A stretch of DNA of 45,247 nt, taken from assembly GCF_001476905.1 (NCBI RefSeq), contig NZ_LDTE01000058.1:1-45247 (forward strand), in the 5' to 3' direction. This document shows, piece by piece, positions 34,742-42,619 of the stretch (position 1 is the stretch's first letter; the number at the start of each line of letters is the position of its first letter). This stretch comes from Sphingomonas sanguinis (lineage in GTDB: Bacteria; Pseudomonadota; Alphaproteobacteria; Sphingomonadales; Sphingomonadaceae). Below the pieces are notes generated by a model, which was given only the letters and a program-made list of their open reading frames with translations, was not told the origin of the DNA and made no database searches. The translations under genes were made by a program, and so were the position numbers.

Positions 34742-35485
34742 ATGCGTTTGACCATTGCACTCGTCATCGGGCTGGCCGCCGTGCCCGCCGCCGCCCAGCG
34801 GGCACCCATCACCAAATTGCTCGACAAGATCCCATCCGTCTTCGGCAATGGGCCGAAGCAGCCTGCCATCACCATGCCGGCCACGCCGGTGATCGTCGGC
34901 CTGACCCGTGCTGCCGATCGCAGCGTTGCCGGTGATCCGGTCACCTTCGACCTCGGTGGCTTTCGCCTCGGCATGAGCGAGGCGGAGGTGTCTGCTGTCG
35001 CAACATCCCGTCGATTGCTCACCAAAGGCGCGACCCGCTTCGTCGATTTTGAAAGCGAGGTACGCGGTGCGATCAATATTGCGGGTGGCGCCGGTGGAGC
35101 CCCGACCCGACGGAGCGTGCTCGGCGAGGCGACGCTTCAGGACGACGCGGGCGGGCGATATACGCTACGAATGCTCGTCTGGCCGGATGGGGCGCATTTG
35201 TCCGGGATCACCTATATCGCGCCACAAGGTACGGCGGCCGCCGAATGGCGGCAGATGCTTGTCACCAAATGGGGCACGCCCCATCAGGAGAGCAGCCGCG
35301 ACACCTTCTCCGCGCGTTGGGGGAAAGCCGGGCTGGATGGCTACCACGCCGACGCCGATGTCGGACCTCGTGGTGGTACGGTCGGCATCGGTTCACCCGA
35401 TGGATCATCCCAACGGCCAGCCGCTCTGGTGGCACAAGCCGCTGACGCCTTCTTTGCCGCTCGTGCCAAGAAGCCGGTGCTGTGA
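34742..35485 (+). CDS. Exported protein of unknown function after the subtilase
   Basis: This 247-residue protein has a signal peptide (MRLTIALVIGLAAVPAAAQ) and a good ribosome-binding site (GGGAGAG). The mature part has a basic stretch, then FDLGGFRLGMSEAEVSAVATSRR, a pattern seen in small exported domains that begin with G-x-x-L/F-G-M-S/T. The second half is beta-rich (YTLRMLVWPDGAHLSGITYIAP, then WRQMLVTKWGTPHQES). I recognise no named family. It follows the subtilase by 26 bp and overlaps the lipoprotein reading frame, so the three are one operon. A helper or substrate role for the protease is conjecture. Confidence 0.75.
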   Translation: MRLTIALVIGLAAVPAAAQRAPITKLLDKIPSVFGNGPKQPAITMPATPVIVGLTRAADRSVAGDPVTFDLGGFRLGMSEAEVSAVATSRRLLTKGATRFVDFESEVRGAINIAGGAGGAPTRRSVLGEATLQDDAGGRYTLRMLVWPDGAHLSGITYIAPQGTAAAEWRQMLVTKWGTPHQESSRDTFSARWGKAGLDGYHADADVGPRGGTVGIGSPDGSSQRPAALVAQAADAFFAARAKKPVL

Positions 35486-35508
35486 TGGGCGCGATTCTGA
35501 AGGGGACG

Positions 35509-35874
35509 ATGCATATCCGTCCGCTGGTCGCAGCCGCCGCGCTTCTGGCGCTGACCGCCTGCGGCCAGGGACCGGGTGATGCTGCCCGTGCCGCGATGGA
35601 GGCGGCCGGGCGCGGTCAGACCGCCGAGGCGCTCGAGCGGATCGACCCGGAGATCAAGGCGACCGCCGGGATCTTGATCACGCCGATGCTGCAGGGCAAG
35701 GCCGCGAACGCGCAGAAGCGGGGCGGCGTTACGTCGGTCGAGGTCGAGAAGATCGACAAAACGGATCCGGATCACGCCGTGGTGACCACCGTCACCCGCT
35801 TTGGCAACGGATCGACGCAGACCGACACCGGCAAAGTACGCCGCATCGATGGCAAGTGGTACATTACGATGTAG
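35509..35874 (+). CDS. Small lipoprotein (DUF4878-like)
   Basis: This 121-residue protein has a lipoprotein signal with lipobox LTAC (Cys18). The mature part carries a helical segment (DAARAAMEAAGRGQTAEALERID) and a beta-sheet end (DHAVVTTVTRFGNGSTQTDTGKVRRIDGKWYITM) that resembles the NTF2-like DUF4878 pattern with its closing W-x-I. ATG 35509 is chosen because AAGGGG lies before it; the frame also opens at 35482, overlapping the stop of the preceding gene. It is the last gene of the subtilase operon and ends before a strong hairpin. Confidence 0.7.
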   Translation: MHIRPLVAAAALLALTACGQGPGDAARAAMEAAGRGQTAEALERIDPEIKATAGILITPMLQGKAANAQKRGGVTSVEVEKIDKTDPDHAVVTTVTRFGNGSTQTDTGKVRRIDGKWYITM

Positions 35875-35945
35875 AATGGAGGCGTGTGGGGTTCGATCGT
35901 CTCCCTATGGCGGGTGAATGGAGGAAAGGTATCGCCCTCATCCAT

Positions 35946-35979
35946 GGGCCTACGACATCTCTCGTGATGTCGCAGGCCC
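35946..35979. terminator. Hairpin between convergent genes, probable bidirectional terminator
   Basis: GGGCCTACGACAT (35946-35958) pairs with ATGTCGCAGGCCC (35967-35979) at 12 of 13 positions with an 8-nt loop. It lies 72 bp after the lipoprotein gene and 25 bp beyond the end of the DUF6429 gene. There is no T-run, so termination may need Rho or the hairpin may protect 3' ends. Confidence 0.55.
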
Positions 35980-36003
35980 GTCGCCGTGGAACGGCCACGT
36001 CGA

Positions 36004-36261
36004 TCAGGCATGCCGGACGAACAGGCGTTCGAATGCCTGTTTGCAGCGGCGGACCCCGTCCTCGGTCAGCGCCACCGACTTCGCCTTTCTGGCCGGATCA
36101 GTGATCAGCCCCTGCCCGTGAAGGCGGTCGAGTGCCGACCAATCATACGTCTTCCACGCACGCCATGTCGGATCACCGGCACCATCCCGGTGTAGAGTGA
36201 GGTAAAGCAGCGCCAGCACGGCTTCGTCGATGCGATCGGTATCAACGGGCGGCATGGACAT
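36004..36261 (-). CDS. DUF6429 family protein
   Basis: This 85-residue protein matches DUF6429: VDTDRIDEAVLALLYLTLH at the start, WRAWKTYDWSALDRLHGQGLI in the middle and KSVALTEDGVRRCKQAFERLF at the end. The fold reads like a winged helix, but a function is not established. It is common near transposases and mobile genes. ATG 36261 has GAGGGGAT before it. It lies 113 bp downstream of the relaxase gene on the same strand. Confidence 0.88.
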   Translation of the reverse strand: MSMPPVDTDRIDEAVLALLYLTLHRDGAGDPTWRAWKTYDWSALDRLHGQGLITDPARKAKSVALTEDGVRRCKQAFERLFVRHA

Positions 36262-36374
36262 GACCTATCCCCTCGCAATTTGATCCGAAAGGGTGCGCCG
36301 CCGATATCGGATCGGTCAATCCCTCCGCCCTCGGCAGAGGCGTGGCTGGCGTGACGCGCCCATGGTGAACCCCG

Positions 36375-39300
36375 TCACCGGATATGTGGGGACGGACCCG
36401 ATCGGCCGGCGACACGCTGCACATACCGCCGGTTTTCGGTCGCCTGTGCTATCGCCTCCGCCAATAACGAGGGAGCCAGCCGACCCAGTTCAGCCGCCGC
36501 CACCTTGTCGGCCAAAGCTACCGCCGCGCGTCGGTTACGCTCACCGACAGTGATCGCGCTGCCGGGCCGGAGATTGGCGTCATGCGCCTCCTGCCAGCGG
36601 ACGACAAGCGGATGGGTGGCAACGGGCGGCACGACCGACGCATGCTCGACCATCTTTGTCGCTGCGGGAGCCGTGATATCCGGCCCCTTCAATGGGACTG
36701 GCGTCGGTAAAGTTGCGGGCGGGGTCGTGGCCTCGATCGGAGGATGTGGACACTCGGTCGCCGATGATGGCACAATGGTGGGCTGCGGGGCAATTGGTGC
36801 CGTCTGCTTTTCCTGCGACTGACGGATACCCTCCAGCCGGCGCTGCACATCGGCTGACTGCAATGCCTCTGGGGTGATTCCCAGACGAGCCGCATCGGTA
36901 TCGCGAAGGACAAGCCCCTCGTCCTGCTGCCGAACCGGGATACCAGCACGCGAAATTTCGTCGATCGCGCGGTGGACCTGCGTTGGCGCCTTTCGCGCCC
37001 CCGCTTGACGCTCCAGGCCCTTGTCCCGGGCATCACGCAGTCGATCCTGGACACTGGGGTCGGCGATATAGCACCTGAGACCGTCCTGAAGGATCCGGTT
37101 ACGGTGGGCCAAGATCCATTTGCCGCTGGGGTCGTCGGGAATGGTCAGAATGCCGGGTGCGGCTTTTACGGCCTCAACGATATTGGCGATCAGTCGGTTC
37201 TGCCGGTCGCGGATCCGGTTGAGCTCCTTTACCTGCTCGGGTGATGCCAGATCGAGCATATGACGATCCAGATCGTTGATTTTAAGCGGCTCGGTTCGAC
37301 CGTCGCGGCGCGTGATACGGCGCCGCAAAATCTCGATGCGCGACAGCCAGTCGTCGACCTCGGCGCTGGATGGGACTTTCGCTGTAACCGGCACCTCGGC
37401 CGATGGCGCAGGGGCCGATGCAGGCTCGGTCGTCGGGGTTGGCGGGGCAGCCGGGTCTTCCACCGGCTGGGGCTGGCTGACGGTTTGTTTCGCCGGGGCG
37501 GCGGTGGTCACCGAGGTTTCGATTGCAACGTGCTCGCGCCGCCAGATCGCGGTATCATGCAGGACCTGGAATTCCATCTCGATCCGCTGGCGGGCGATTT
37601 GGGCATCGGCCATCAGCGACGCTGCGAATTTGACGTCGGGCGCGGCAGCCTTTTCGAGGTCGTCGAGATAGGCGTGTGCCTCCCGCTCACGCTGCTTGAA
37701 AGCCTGATAGCGCGGGCAATCCGAAGGAGCCTTGCCTTTCGCTTGCAGCTTGCCGGCGAGGTCGTCGGCATGGCCGCGCATTTTCTCGGCGGTTTGATCC
37801 GCATTGCTGCGCGCCATGGGATGGAAAATCGATAAAAGTACATCAGCGGTCCGCGCCTCCGCGCGCCGCTCCGTCAGTTCGCGTTCAAGGTCCGCGAGCG
37901 TGGCGCGGTCCTTTGGCCTTTCGCCGATTATGGCACGCAGGTCCGCCACCCGGTCAGCGTCGGCCTTCTCTACCTCGTCATGCTGCTTGAGCAACGCAGC
38001 CATCCGCGCCCGCCAGCCCTTAATCGCGTTTTCGACATCCTTCGCGGGGGCGGCGCCACATGCCGCGAGGAACGCCGGTTTGCGAGTAAGGTGCTGCTGC
38101 GGCTCGGCCTCGATCCCCATGGCTTCGTACGAGCGCGGATCATAGCGCCGCCGTGATCCGATCGCCTCCAGTTCCACGTTCACCGCAGCGGCGAAGAGCG
38201 TTCGCATGTACATCGGCCAGTCCTTGTGACGGACCTCGGCGCATTTCTTTTGGCGATACGGATAGGTCTGTCGGCGATTACGGGATTTGGTGCGCTTTTC
38301 CTCCACGATGGCGAAGTCCCATTGACCATCGATCTGCTCGCAAGGCCTGTCATGATAGAGCAGGTGGAAATGCCAGTTGCGCTGATGGTTCGCAGCTGTC
38401 GGTGCGTGCAGCGCGATATAGCAGCGCAGGTGAAGGCGTTCGAACTCGTGCTTCAACGTTTTCAGGACCCTCTGACATCCGTCGAGGTCGAGGTCTGCTG
38501 GCAACTCGCCGGTGATCCGGCGTTGAGCAATGCCACCACGCCCCTTGCGTATGTGGACCAGTCCGTCAGGGTCATGCTTTTTCAACCAGCTGGCACAATC
38601 GGCGATGTCGGCTTCCGCCTGGAAGGGGTGCGTCCTGCTCGGCGACGCGCTGGCTATTTTCCCCGCTTTCTCGACCCGGTGCGCCTCCGGATCGGCCATG
38701 ATCCGCTCGAGCGCGGTCTTGAGCGCTGACGGGATGTCTGGCTCCTGCATCATGACGTTCAACGTCACTGGGTCAAACCGCTCGGCCAGACAGATGCCGT
38801 CGGGATGGCCGCTGTCCTCATGGGCGAGCACGGTGGCGAAGAAGGCGCCAGCATCGCCGATGATGTTGGTCTCGATTACGGCCGCCCCTTCAGCGTCGCG
38901 CGCGAGGGCTTCGTCACGCGTCACGTAGGCAACATGTGCGACGGCGTCGTGAACCTCACTCGGGGCAGCAGTCGCTACGGCTTCCTCGCGCGTCACATAG
39001 TCGACATGACCGACCGGATCGGCGGGAAGGCCGTCATTGGTGCGGCATGCCCCATCCACCCCCTTGGTGACGCTGGTCAGCGCGAAGTGAAATGACTGGT
39101 GCCCATCAGCGGTTACGAATCGGCCGATTGGAGGCCGTGGCATATGGAAACGCGCAGGCGGCAGGCCACGGGACGGGCGAGCCGCCCGCTCGACTACGAC
39201 CTGGCGTTTGGGTTCGTCGATCCGCCGGCGTCGCCGAAGGCCCATGATGTCGGTTTCGCGCCCGGTAATGTCATCATCGGACAGGCGCGAGCGGTATCGC

Positions 39301-39383
39301 CCGATGGCCGCCTGAGCGCGCGCAGCCTTGGCCGGGTTCATTGCGGCCGGGGGTTCGAAGTTAAAAGCGAGCTGCGATGTCAT
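36375..39383 (-). CDS. MobA/MobL (MOBQ) family relaxase
   Basis: This 1002-residue relaxase would nick the origin of transfer and lead the strand into a recipient using another element's transfer apparatus. The clearest signature is the metal-binding histidine motif NHQRNWHFHLLYHDR (His333, His338, His340), preceded by a DGLVHIRKGRGG segment. Upstream is a duplicated HVxYVTRxEA motif (HVDYVTREEA at Tyr129, HVAYVTRDEA at Tyr153); one Tyr could be the nicking residue. The long tail has coiled coil (about 510-620), a Pro-rich stretch and a C-terminal helical domain. ATG 39383 is chosen; the frame runs further upstream but has no good site. Two palindromes and an oriT candidate lie in the 459 bp before it. 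Confidence 0.85.
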   Translation of the reverse strand: MTSQLAFNFEPPAAMNPAKAARAQAAIGRYRSRLSDDDITGRETDIMGLRRRRRIDEPKRQVVVERAARPSRGLPPARFHMPRPPIGRFVTADGHQSFHFALTSVTKGVDGACRTNDGLPADPVGHVDYVTREEAVATAAPSEVHDAVAHVAYVTRDEALARDAEGAAVIETNIIGDAGAFFATVLAHEDSGHPDGICLAERFDPVTLNVMMQEPDIPSALKTALERIMADPEAHRVEKAGKIASASPSRTHPFQAEADIADCASWLKKHDPDGLVHIRKGRGGIAQRRITGELPADLDLDGCQRVLKTLKHEFERLHLRCYIALHAPTAANHQRNWHFHLLYHDRPCEQIDGQWDFAIVEEKRTKSRNRRQTYPYRQKKCAEVRHKDWPMYMRTLFAAAVNVELEAIGSRRRYDPRSYEAMGIEAEPQQHLTRKPAFLAACGAAPAKDVENAIKGWRARMAALLKQHDEVEKADADRVADLRAIIGERPKDRATLADLERELTERRAEARTADVLLSIFHPMARSNADQTAEKMRGHADDLAGKLQAKGKAPSDCPRYQAFKQREREAHAYLDDLEKAAAPDVKFAASLMADAQIARQRIEMEFQVLHDTAIWRREHVAIETSVTTAAPAKQTVSQPQPVEDPAAPPTPTTEPASAPAPSAEVPVTAKVPSSAEVDDWLSRIEILRRRITRRDGRTEPLKINDLDRHMLDLASPEQVKELNRIRDRQNRLIANIVEAVKAAPGILTIPDDPSGKWILAHRNRILQDGLRCYIADPSVQDRLRDARDKGLERQAGARKAPTQVHRAIDEISRAGIPVRQQDEGLVLRDTDAARLGITPEALQSADVQRRLEGIRQSQEKQTAPIAPQPTIVPSSATECPHPPIEATTPPATLPTPVPLKGPDITAPAATKMVEHASVVPPVATHPLVVRWQEAHDANLRPGSAITVGERNRRAAVALADKVAAAELGRLAPSLLAEAIAQATENRRYVQRVAGRSGPSPHIR

Positions 39384-39400
39384 GGTGGATAGTGTCCACC
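39384..39400. promoter_or_regulatory. Palindrome touching the relaxase start codon
   Basis: GGTGGA-TAGTG-TCCACC is a perfect 6-bp inverted repeat directly before the relaxase ATG. In mRNA it would fold over the ribosome-binding region; in DNA it could be an operator for autoregulation by the relaxase. Confidence 0.5.
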
Positions 39401-39414
39401 GAATACTATCGATG

Positions 39415-39430
39415 CACAATAGATATTGTG
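39415..39430. promoter_or_regulatory. 16-bp palindrome upstream of the relaxase gene
   Basis: CACAATA-GA-TATTGTG is a perfect 7-bp inverted repeat with a 2-bp spacer, 32 bp before the relaxase start. Its AT-rich form and position fit a repressor site over the relaxase promoter. The binding protein is not identified. Confidence 0.55.
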
Positions 39431-39544
39431 AATGGCATGTGTCTCCACGGTTTATAGGATGAACTGGAAAAGTTCTACGGCTTATTGCCGCCACCGTCGA
39501 TGACGACGGTGATTATCGCGAAGCGACCGCTCGCCAGAGCTTCC

Positions 39545-39590
39545 CCTTTCTCGGGTGCGCCGCATACCCGAGAAAGGAATTGCGCGACTT
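39545..39590 (+). other. Candidate origin of transfer (oriT), RSF1010/MOBQ-like
   Basis: CCTTTCTCGGGT (39545-39556) pairs perfectly with ACCCGAGAAAGG (39566-39577) around a 9-nt loop. AATTGCGC-GACTT follows at once (39578-39590). MOBQ oriT sites such as those of RSF1010 (TAAGTGCGC/CCT) and Ti plasmids (TAATTGCGC/CCTT) have an ATTGCGC- or AGTGCGC-like core just 3' of an inverted repeat. By that model the nick would fall between 39585 and 39586. It lies 162 bp from the relaxase start, where an oriT is expected. Confidence 0.6.
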
Positions 39591-39609
39591 ATATCGTCTG
39601 GGGGCTGTG

Positions 39610-39658
39610 TTCCCAGAAAATGGGTTTGGAATACGAGATAATTCGGGTTTTCTGGGAA
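39610..39658. repeat. 11-bp inverted repeat beside the oriT candidate
   Basis: TTCCCAGAAAA (39610-39620) is exactly complementary to TTTTCTGGGAA (39648-39658), with a 27-nt spacer. It may bind an accessory protein of the transfer or replication system, or it may be part of the oriT. A weaker inverted repeat with a bulge lies at 39751-39771 (CCTTGGCCAT and ATGGCAAGG). Confidence 0.55.
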
Positions 39659-39842
39659 ACGCGACTTGGCGTTTGGCAAGGATGATGGACGGATCATTGC
39701 CTCATGACCTTCTGCGAGGCCGCTGCCCGCCAAGGACCGATCCCGGCGCACCTTGGCCATGGATGGCAAGGTTCGGTTCACGATTGTTGCCTAAAGTCCC
39801 ACGGCAGTCCGTCATGAAAGTGACGACATCGCGAGGACGAAG

Positions 39843-41156
39843 ATGCTGGAAGACGACGCGGCGCTTTGGAAATTTGCACCCGATACGCTGCTCAAGGCCC
39901 TGGTCCTGGCGTGCGAAGAGCATGGCGACCGGGTGGAGGTAGAGATCGACGCGCTGATCCAGCGGGGTGATCTCAAGGCCGCTCGACAGCCTTGGGGCAC
40001 CAGCACGACGGCGAGCGCACTCAAGGACGTTCAGCCAGCGATCTACCGACTGCGCAATGAGCTGGTATCCGAGCTTCCCTCGACCCTAGGCAAGTTGCTG
40101 CGCTTGGCGCAGCTGGAACAGCAGCGGCAGTATGTCGATCGGTCGTCGAAGAAGACGAAATTACCCGCGGACGAATTAGCCGCCGATCTGCCGGCGAGGA
40201 TCAAGGCAGCGCTCGCCCGCGAGCGCAAGGCCGATATGCCAGCGGCCGCGCTTTTCCATGCTGCATTCACGCGAGCGCGTGAAGCGGGGTTGGTTGAGTA
40301 TGACGACATTTCGGTATCGCCGAGGTCTGACGAGACTGATGGAGCGTTTCGCGCGCTGACGGCGGGGTTCGTCCTGCCGCCGGCCGATTTCGAACGGTCC
40401 GGGCGGCCGATCCCACGCCCTTATTGGGACGCGGTCCGGGCCTACCCCTTTCACTGCCCACTCGATCTGCCCGTTGGCGATGCGACGGAATTCGAGTGGG
40501 AAGACGACCCCATGCCGCGATATGCGAGCTATGATCAGATGATCGCGCGGGACGCGAAATTCGCTTTCTGGGCGAATGAGGCGCGGCAACGCTTCACCAA
40601 CCTGTCGATGCATGTCCGGATGATGCGGGACATCCCACGCGACCCCGAAGAGGAGACGTGGCAATGGGCCGACCGCGCCTATGCAGGGATAGTCGCCCAG
40701 ACCGGCGCGGACCTGCCCGACCACGACTTGTCGCGGCTGATCGATCGGGATTATGACATCCTTCAGGACGACGAACGCTGCCGCATCTGGTGGTACTGGG
40801 CGGAGCGGCATTGGGCAATCAACGGCTACCTGTCCCAACAGCACGACTATCATCTGGCGGACGATCCGATCGACGACGACCTCATCAACGGCTGGCTGAT
40901 CCTGCTGGTCGGCCGGCACGTGACGGACGAATGGCTGCAACCCGCATGGCTGCGACAGCGCCTGTTCGACTGGCGCGTACTCCCACTGTTCGCCGCGCCC
41001 GTGCCAGCGGTTCGGTATCTGGTTCCCCGGGCCGCGCTTGTGCCGGAGCAGGCCGAAGGCGCGACCATTCCCATTTCACCATCCAGACCGTCCGAAAACT
41101 CGCTGACGGACGTAGATGAAGCACTGCGCCTGCAACATAGCGTCCATCAAACATAA
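39843..41156 (+). CDS. Orphan protein, 437 aa, facing the relaxase across the oriT region
   Basis: I do not recognise this protein. It has no signal peptide or membrane helix. The N-terminal 150 residues are helical and charged (FAPDTLLKALVLACEEHGDRVEVEIDALIQ, with IYRLRNELVSELPSTLGKLLRLAQLEQQRQ). The middle holds an aromatic-rich block (PYWDAVRAYPFHCPLDL, ASYDQMIARDAKFAFW). The C-terminal half is rich in Trp and Asp (EEETWQWADRAY, RCRIWWYWAERHWAING). GAGGACG before ATG 39843 is a fair ribosome site. Its place beyond the oriT region, divergent from the relaxase, suggests a mobilisation or replication role. An initiator such as RepC would fit the IncQ-like layout, but nothing in the sequence shows it. 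Confidence 0.75.
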   Translation: MLEDDAALWKFAPDTLLKALVLACEEHGDRVEVEIDALIQRGDLKAARQPWGTSTTASALKDVQPAIYRLRNELVSELPSTLGKLLRLAQLEQQRQYVDRSSKKTKLPADELAADLPARIKAALARERKADMPAAALFHAAFTRAREAGLVEYDDISVSPRSDETDGAFRALTAGFVLPPADFERSGRPIPRPYWDAVRAYPFHCPLDLPVGDATEFEWEDDPMPRYASYDQMIARDAKFAFWANEARQRFTNLSMHVRMMRDIPRDPEEETWQWADRAYAGIVAQTGADLPDHDLSRLIDRDYDILQDDERCRIWWYWAERHWAINGYLSQQHDYHLADDPIDDDLINGWLILLVGRHVTDEWLQPAWLRQRLFDWRVLPLFAAPVPAVRYLVPRAALVPEQAEGATIPISPSRPSENSLTDVDEALRLQHSVHQT

Positions 41157-41265
41157 TTTAGGATCATTTGTTACGTAGGTTGCAACTTTGTCGCACGTAT
41201 ATTGTAAATGCAAAAGGGAGGGCAGAGTTTTCGGACAGTCTCCATCGCGAAACGAGAACGGGCGG

Positions 41266-42006
41266 CTACTGCATGATTAGGCCACCATCGACGGCATATT
41301 GGCTGCCGGTGACGTAGGAGGCATCGTCCGAGAGGAGGAACAGCGCAACAGCCGCCGCTTCCTCGGGTGTACCAGGGCGACCCAGCGGGACCTGACCGAC
41401 GACGAAATCCTCGAAACCACGTTTTGCCTCATCGGGCAGGAAATGGCGGAAATTGGTGTCGATCGGTCCGGGCACGACGACGTTCACACGGATGCCTCGC
41501 GGCGCGAATGCCGTCGCCCAAGACCGTGCCACCGCGACCAGTGCCCCTTTGGTGGCAGCGTACAGGCTTGTGGCAGCGGCTCCCTCATAGGTCGAGGACG
41601 ATGACGTGACGACGAACGAGGCCCCGTCCCTCAGGTGATCGGACAGCGCAGCGAGTTGAAGCATCGGACCCCGCACGTTGGCGGCCATCATCCGGTCGAA
41701 GGCACTGGCGTCGACTTCTTCAGGCGTGCCGAGCGCGGCATATCCGGCGTTGAGCCATAGTCCGTTGAGGCCGCCCGCATTGTTTGCCGTCTCGGCCAGC
41801 ATGGCGACGCTGGCAGGATCAGCGGCATCGTTGGCGAGGACCTGGCCACGATCGCCGAGCTCACGTCGCGTGCCATCGATACGATCCGGACTGAGCCCCG
41901 TGACGATTACGCTGCCGCCTTCGGCGACGATGCGCTTCGCGCCAGCCAGACCCATGCCGCTCGTTCCGCCCGTGATAAGGACGCGTTTGTTCTCGAACCT
42001 TGCCAT
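41266..42006 (-). CDS. SDR-family NAD(P)-dependent oxidoreductase
   Basis: This 246-residue enzyme is a classical short-chain dehydrogenase/reductase. The cofactor motif is TGGTSGMG near residues 12-19, the LNAGYAA motif follows, and the active site is Ser in SSSSTYEG and Tyr-x-x-x-Lys in YAATKGAL. PGPIDTNF, then the C-terminal YVTGSQYAVDGG, complete the family pattern. The substrate is not evident. It stands alone on the leftward strand and ends 109 bp from the end of the 437-residue orphan gene, with which it converges. Confidence 0.93.
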   Translation of the reverse strand: MARFENKRVLITGGTSGMGLAGAKRIVAEGGSVIVTGLSPDRIDGTRRELGDRGQVLANDAADPASVAMLAETANNAGGLNGLWLNAGYAALGTPEEVDASAFDRMMAANVRGPMLQLAALSDHLRDGASFVVTSSSSTYEGAAATSLYAATKGALVAVARSWATAFAPRGIRVNVVVPGPIDTNFRHFLPDEAKRGFEDFVVGQVPLGRPGTPEEAAAVALFLLSDDASYVTGSQYAVDGGLIMQ

Positions 42007-42112
42007 TGAGCGAAGTTAGCAGACAAAGTCGCTTCCGGCATCCGGCTTTCCCACGGGGATGGTGAGACGGGAATGTCCGCTATGTAGTAGAACTGACATT
42101 CGCTATCGCTAA

Positions 42113-42125
42113 GGGTAGCCTACCC
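42113..42125. promoter_or_regulatory. 13-bp palindrome before the small exported protein gene
   Basis: GGGTAG-C-CTACCC is a perfect palindrome 17 bp before the ATG at 42143. A second inverted pair, GAATGTC (42071-42077) and GACATTC (42095-42101), lies just upstream. Either may be an operator for the gene at 42143 or the divergent SDR gene. Confidence 0.4.
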
Positions 42126-42142
42126 ATATCAAGGTAGTAACC

Positions 42143-42460
42143 ATGCTATCGCTCATGATCGCTGCGACAATCTCCACGTCTTCTCCGAAATGCACTCTTC
42201 CATTTGACGTTGCTCGGACCGAAGCGGCGGCACGGGCCATCGCCCAAGTTGTCATTGCATCGGCACCGCCTGAACCGATAGACAAGAATATATTAAGATA
42301 TGATCTTCACATTGAATATCTGCGCGAACGGAATAGCTGGATAGTTTATCAAAGAGCTGTTTCTGCCGCTAAAGGTGTTCGGTTTTTAGGCGGCAACGGA
42401 ATTGGCATGGAAATAGCTGCCTGCGACGGTGCTGTGTCTGACATTAGCCGTCAGAGATAG
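42143..42460 (+). CDS. Small exported protein, resembles NTF2-fold immunity-type proteins
   Basis: This 105-residue protein has a short hydrophobic start (MLSLMIAATIST) and a compact domain: AAARAIAQVVIASA, then WIVYQRAV, FLGGNGIGMEIAACDGAVSDISRQR. The order helix, W-x-V strand, GGxGxxxEI and DGxVxxI is the pattern of NTF2-fold immunity proteins (YbbC/YhhH type). It could also be an ordinary small periplasmic protein, since the signal-like start would not suit a cytosolic immunity role. No toxin gene is near. It stands alone, divergent from the SDR gene. Confidence 0.55.
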   Translation: MLSLMIAATISTSSPKCTLPFDVARTEAAARAIAQVVIASAPPEPIDKNILRYDLHIEYLRERNSWIVYQRAVSAAKGVRFLGGNGIGMEIAACDGAVSDISRQR

Positions 42461-42619
42461 GCCGTCTGGAGTTAGTGAAGGCAGGCGTCTCGCTTTTCCA
42501 TAAACGAGCGGCCGGCGAGGCGAGGCGGGCGTTCTCGGAATCGATAGAATTGCGGGAACTATGTACCCTGTTGATGCTGGCGCAGCGTGATCGCTAATCA
42601 GGAGGTCACATCCGGGGAA

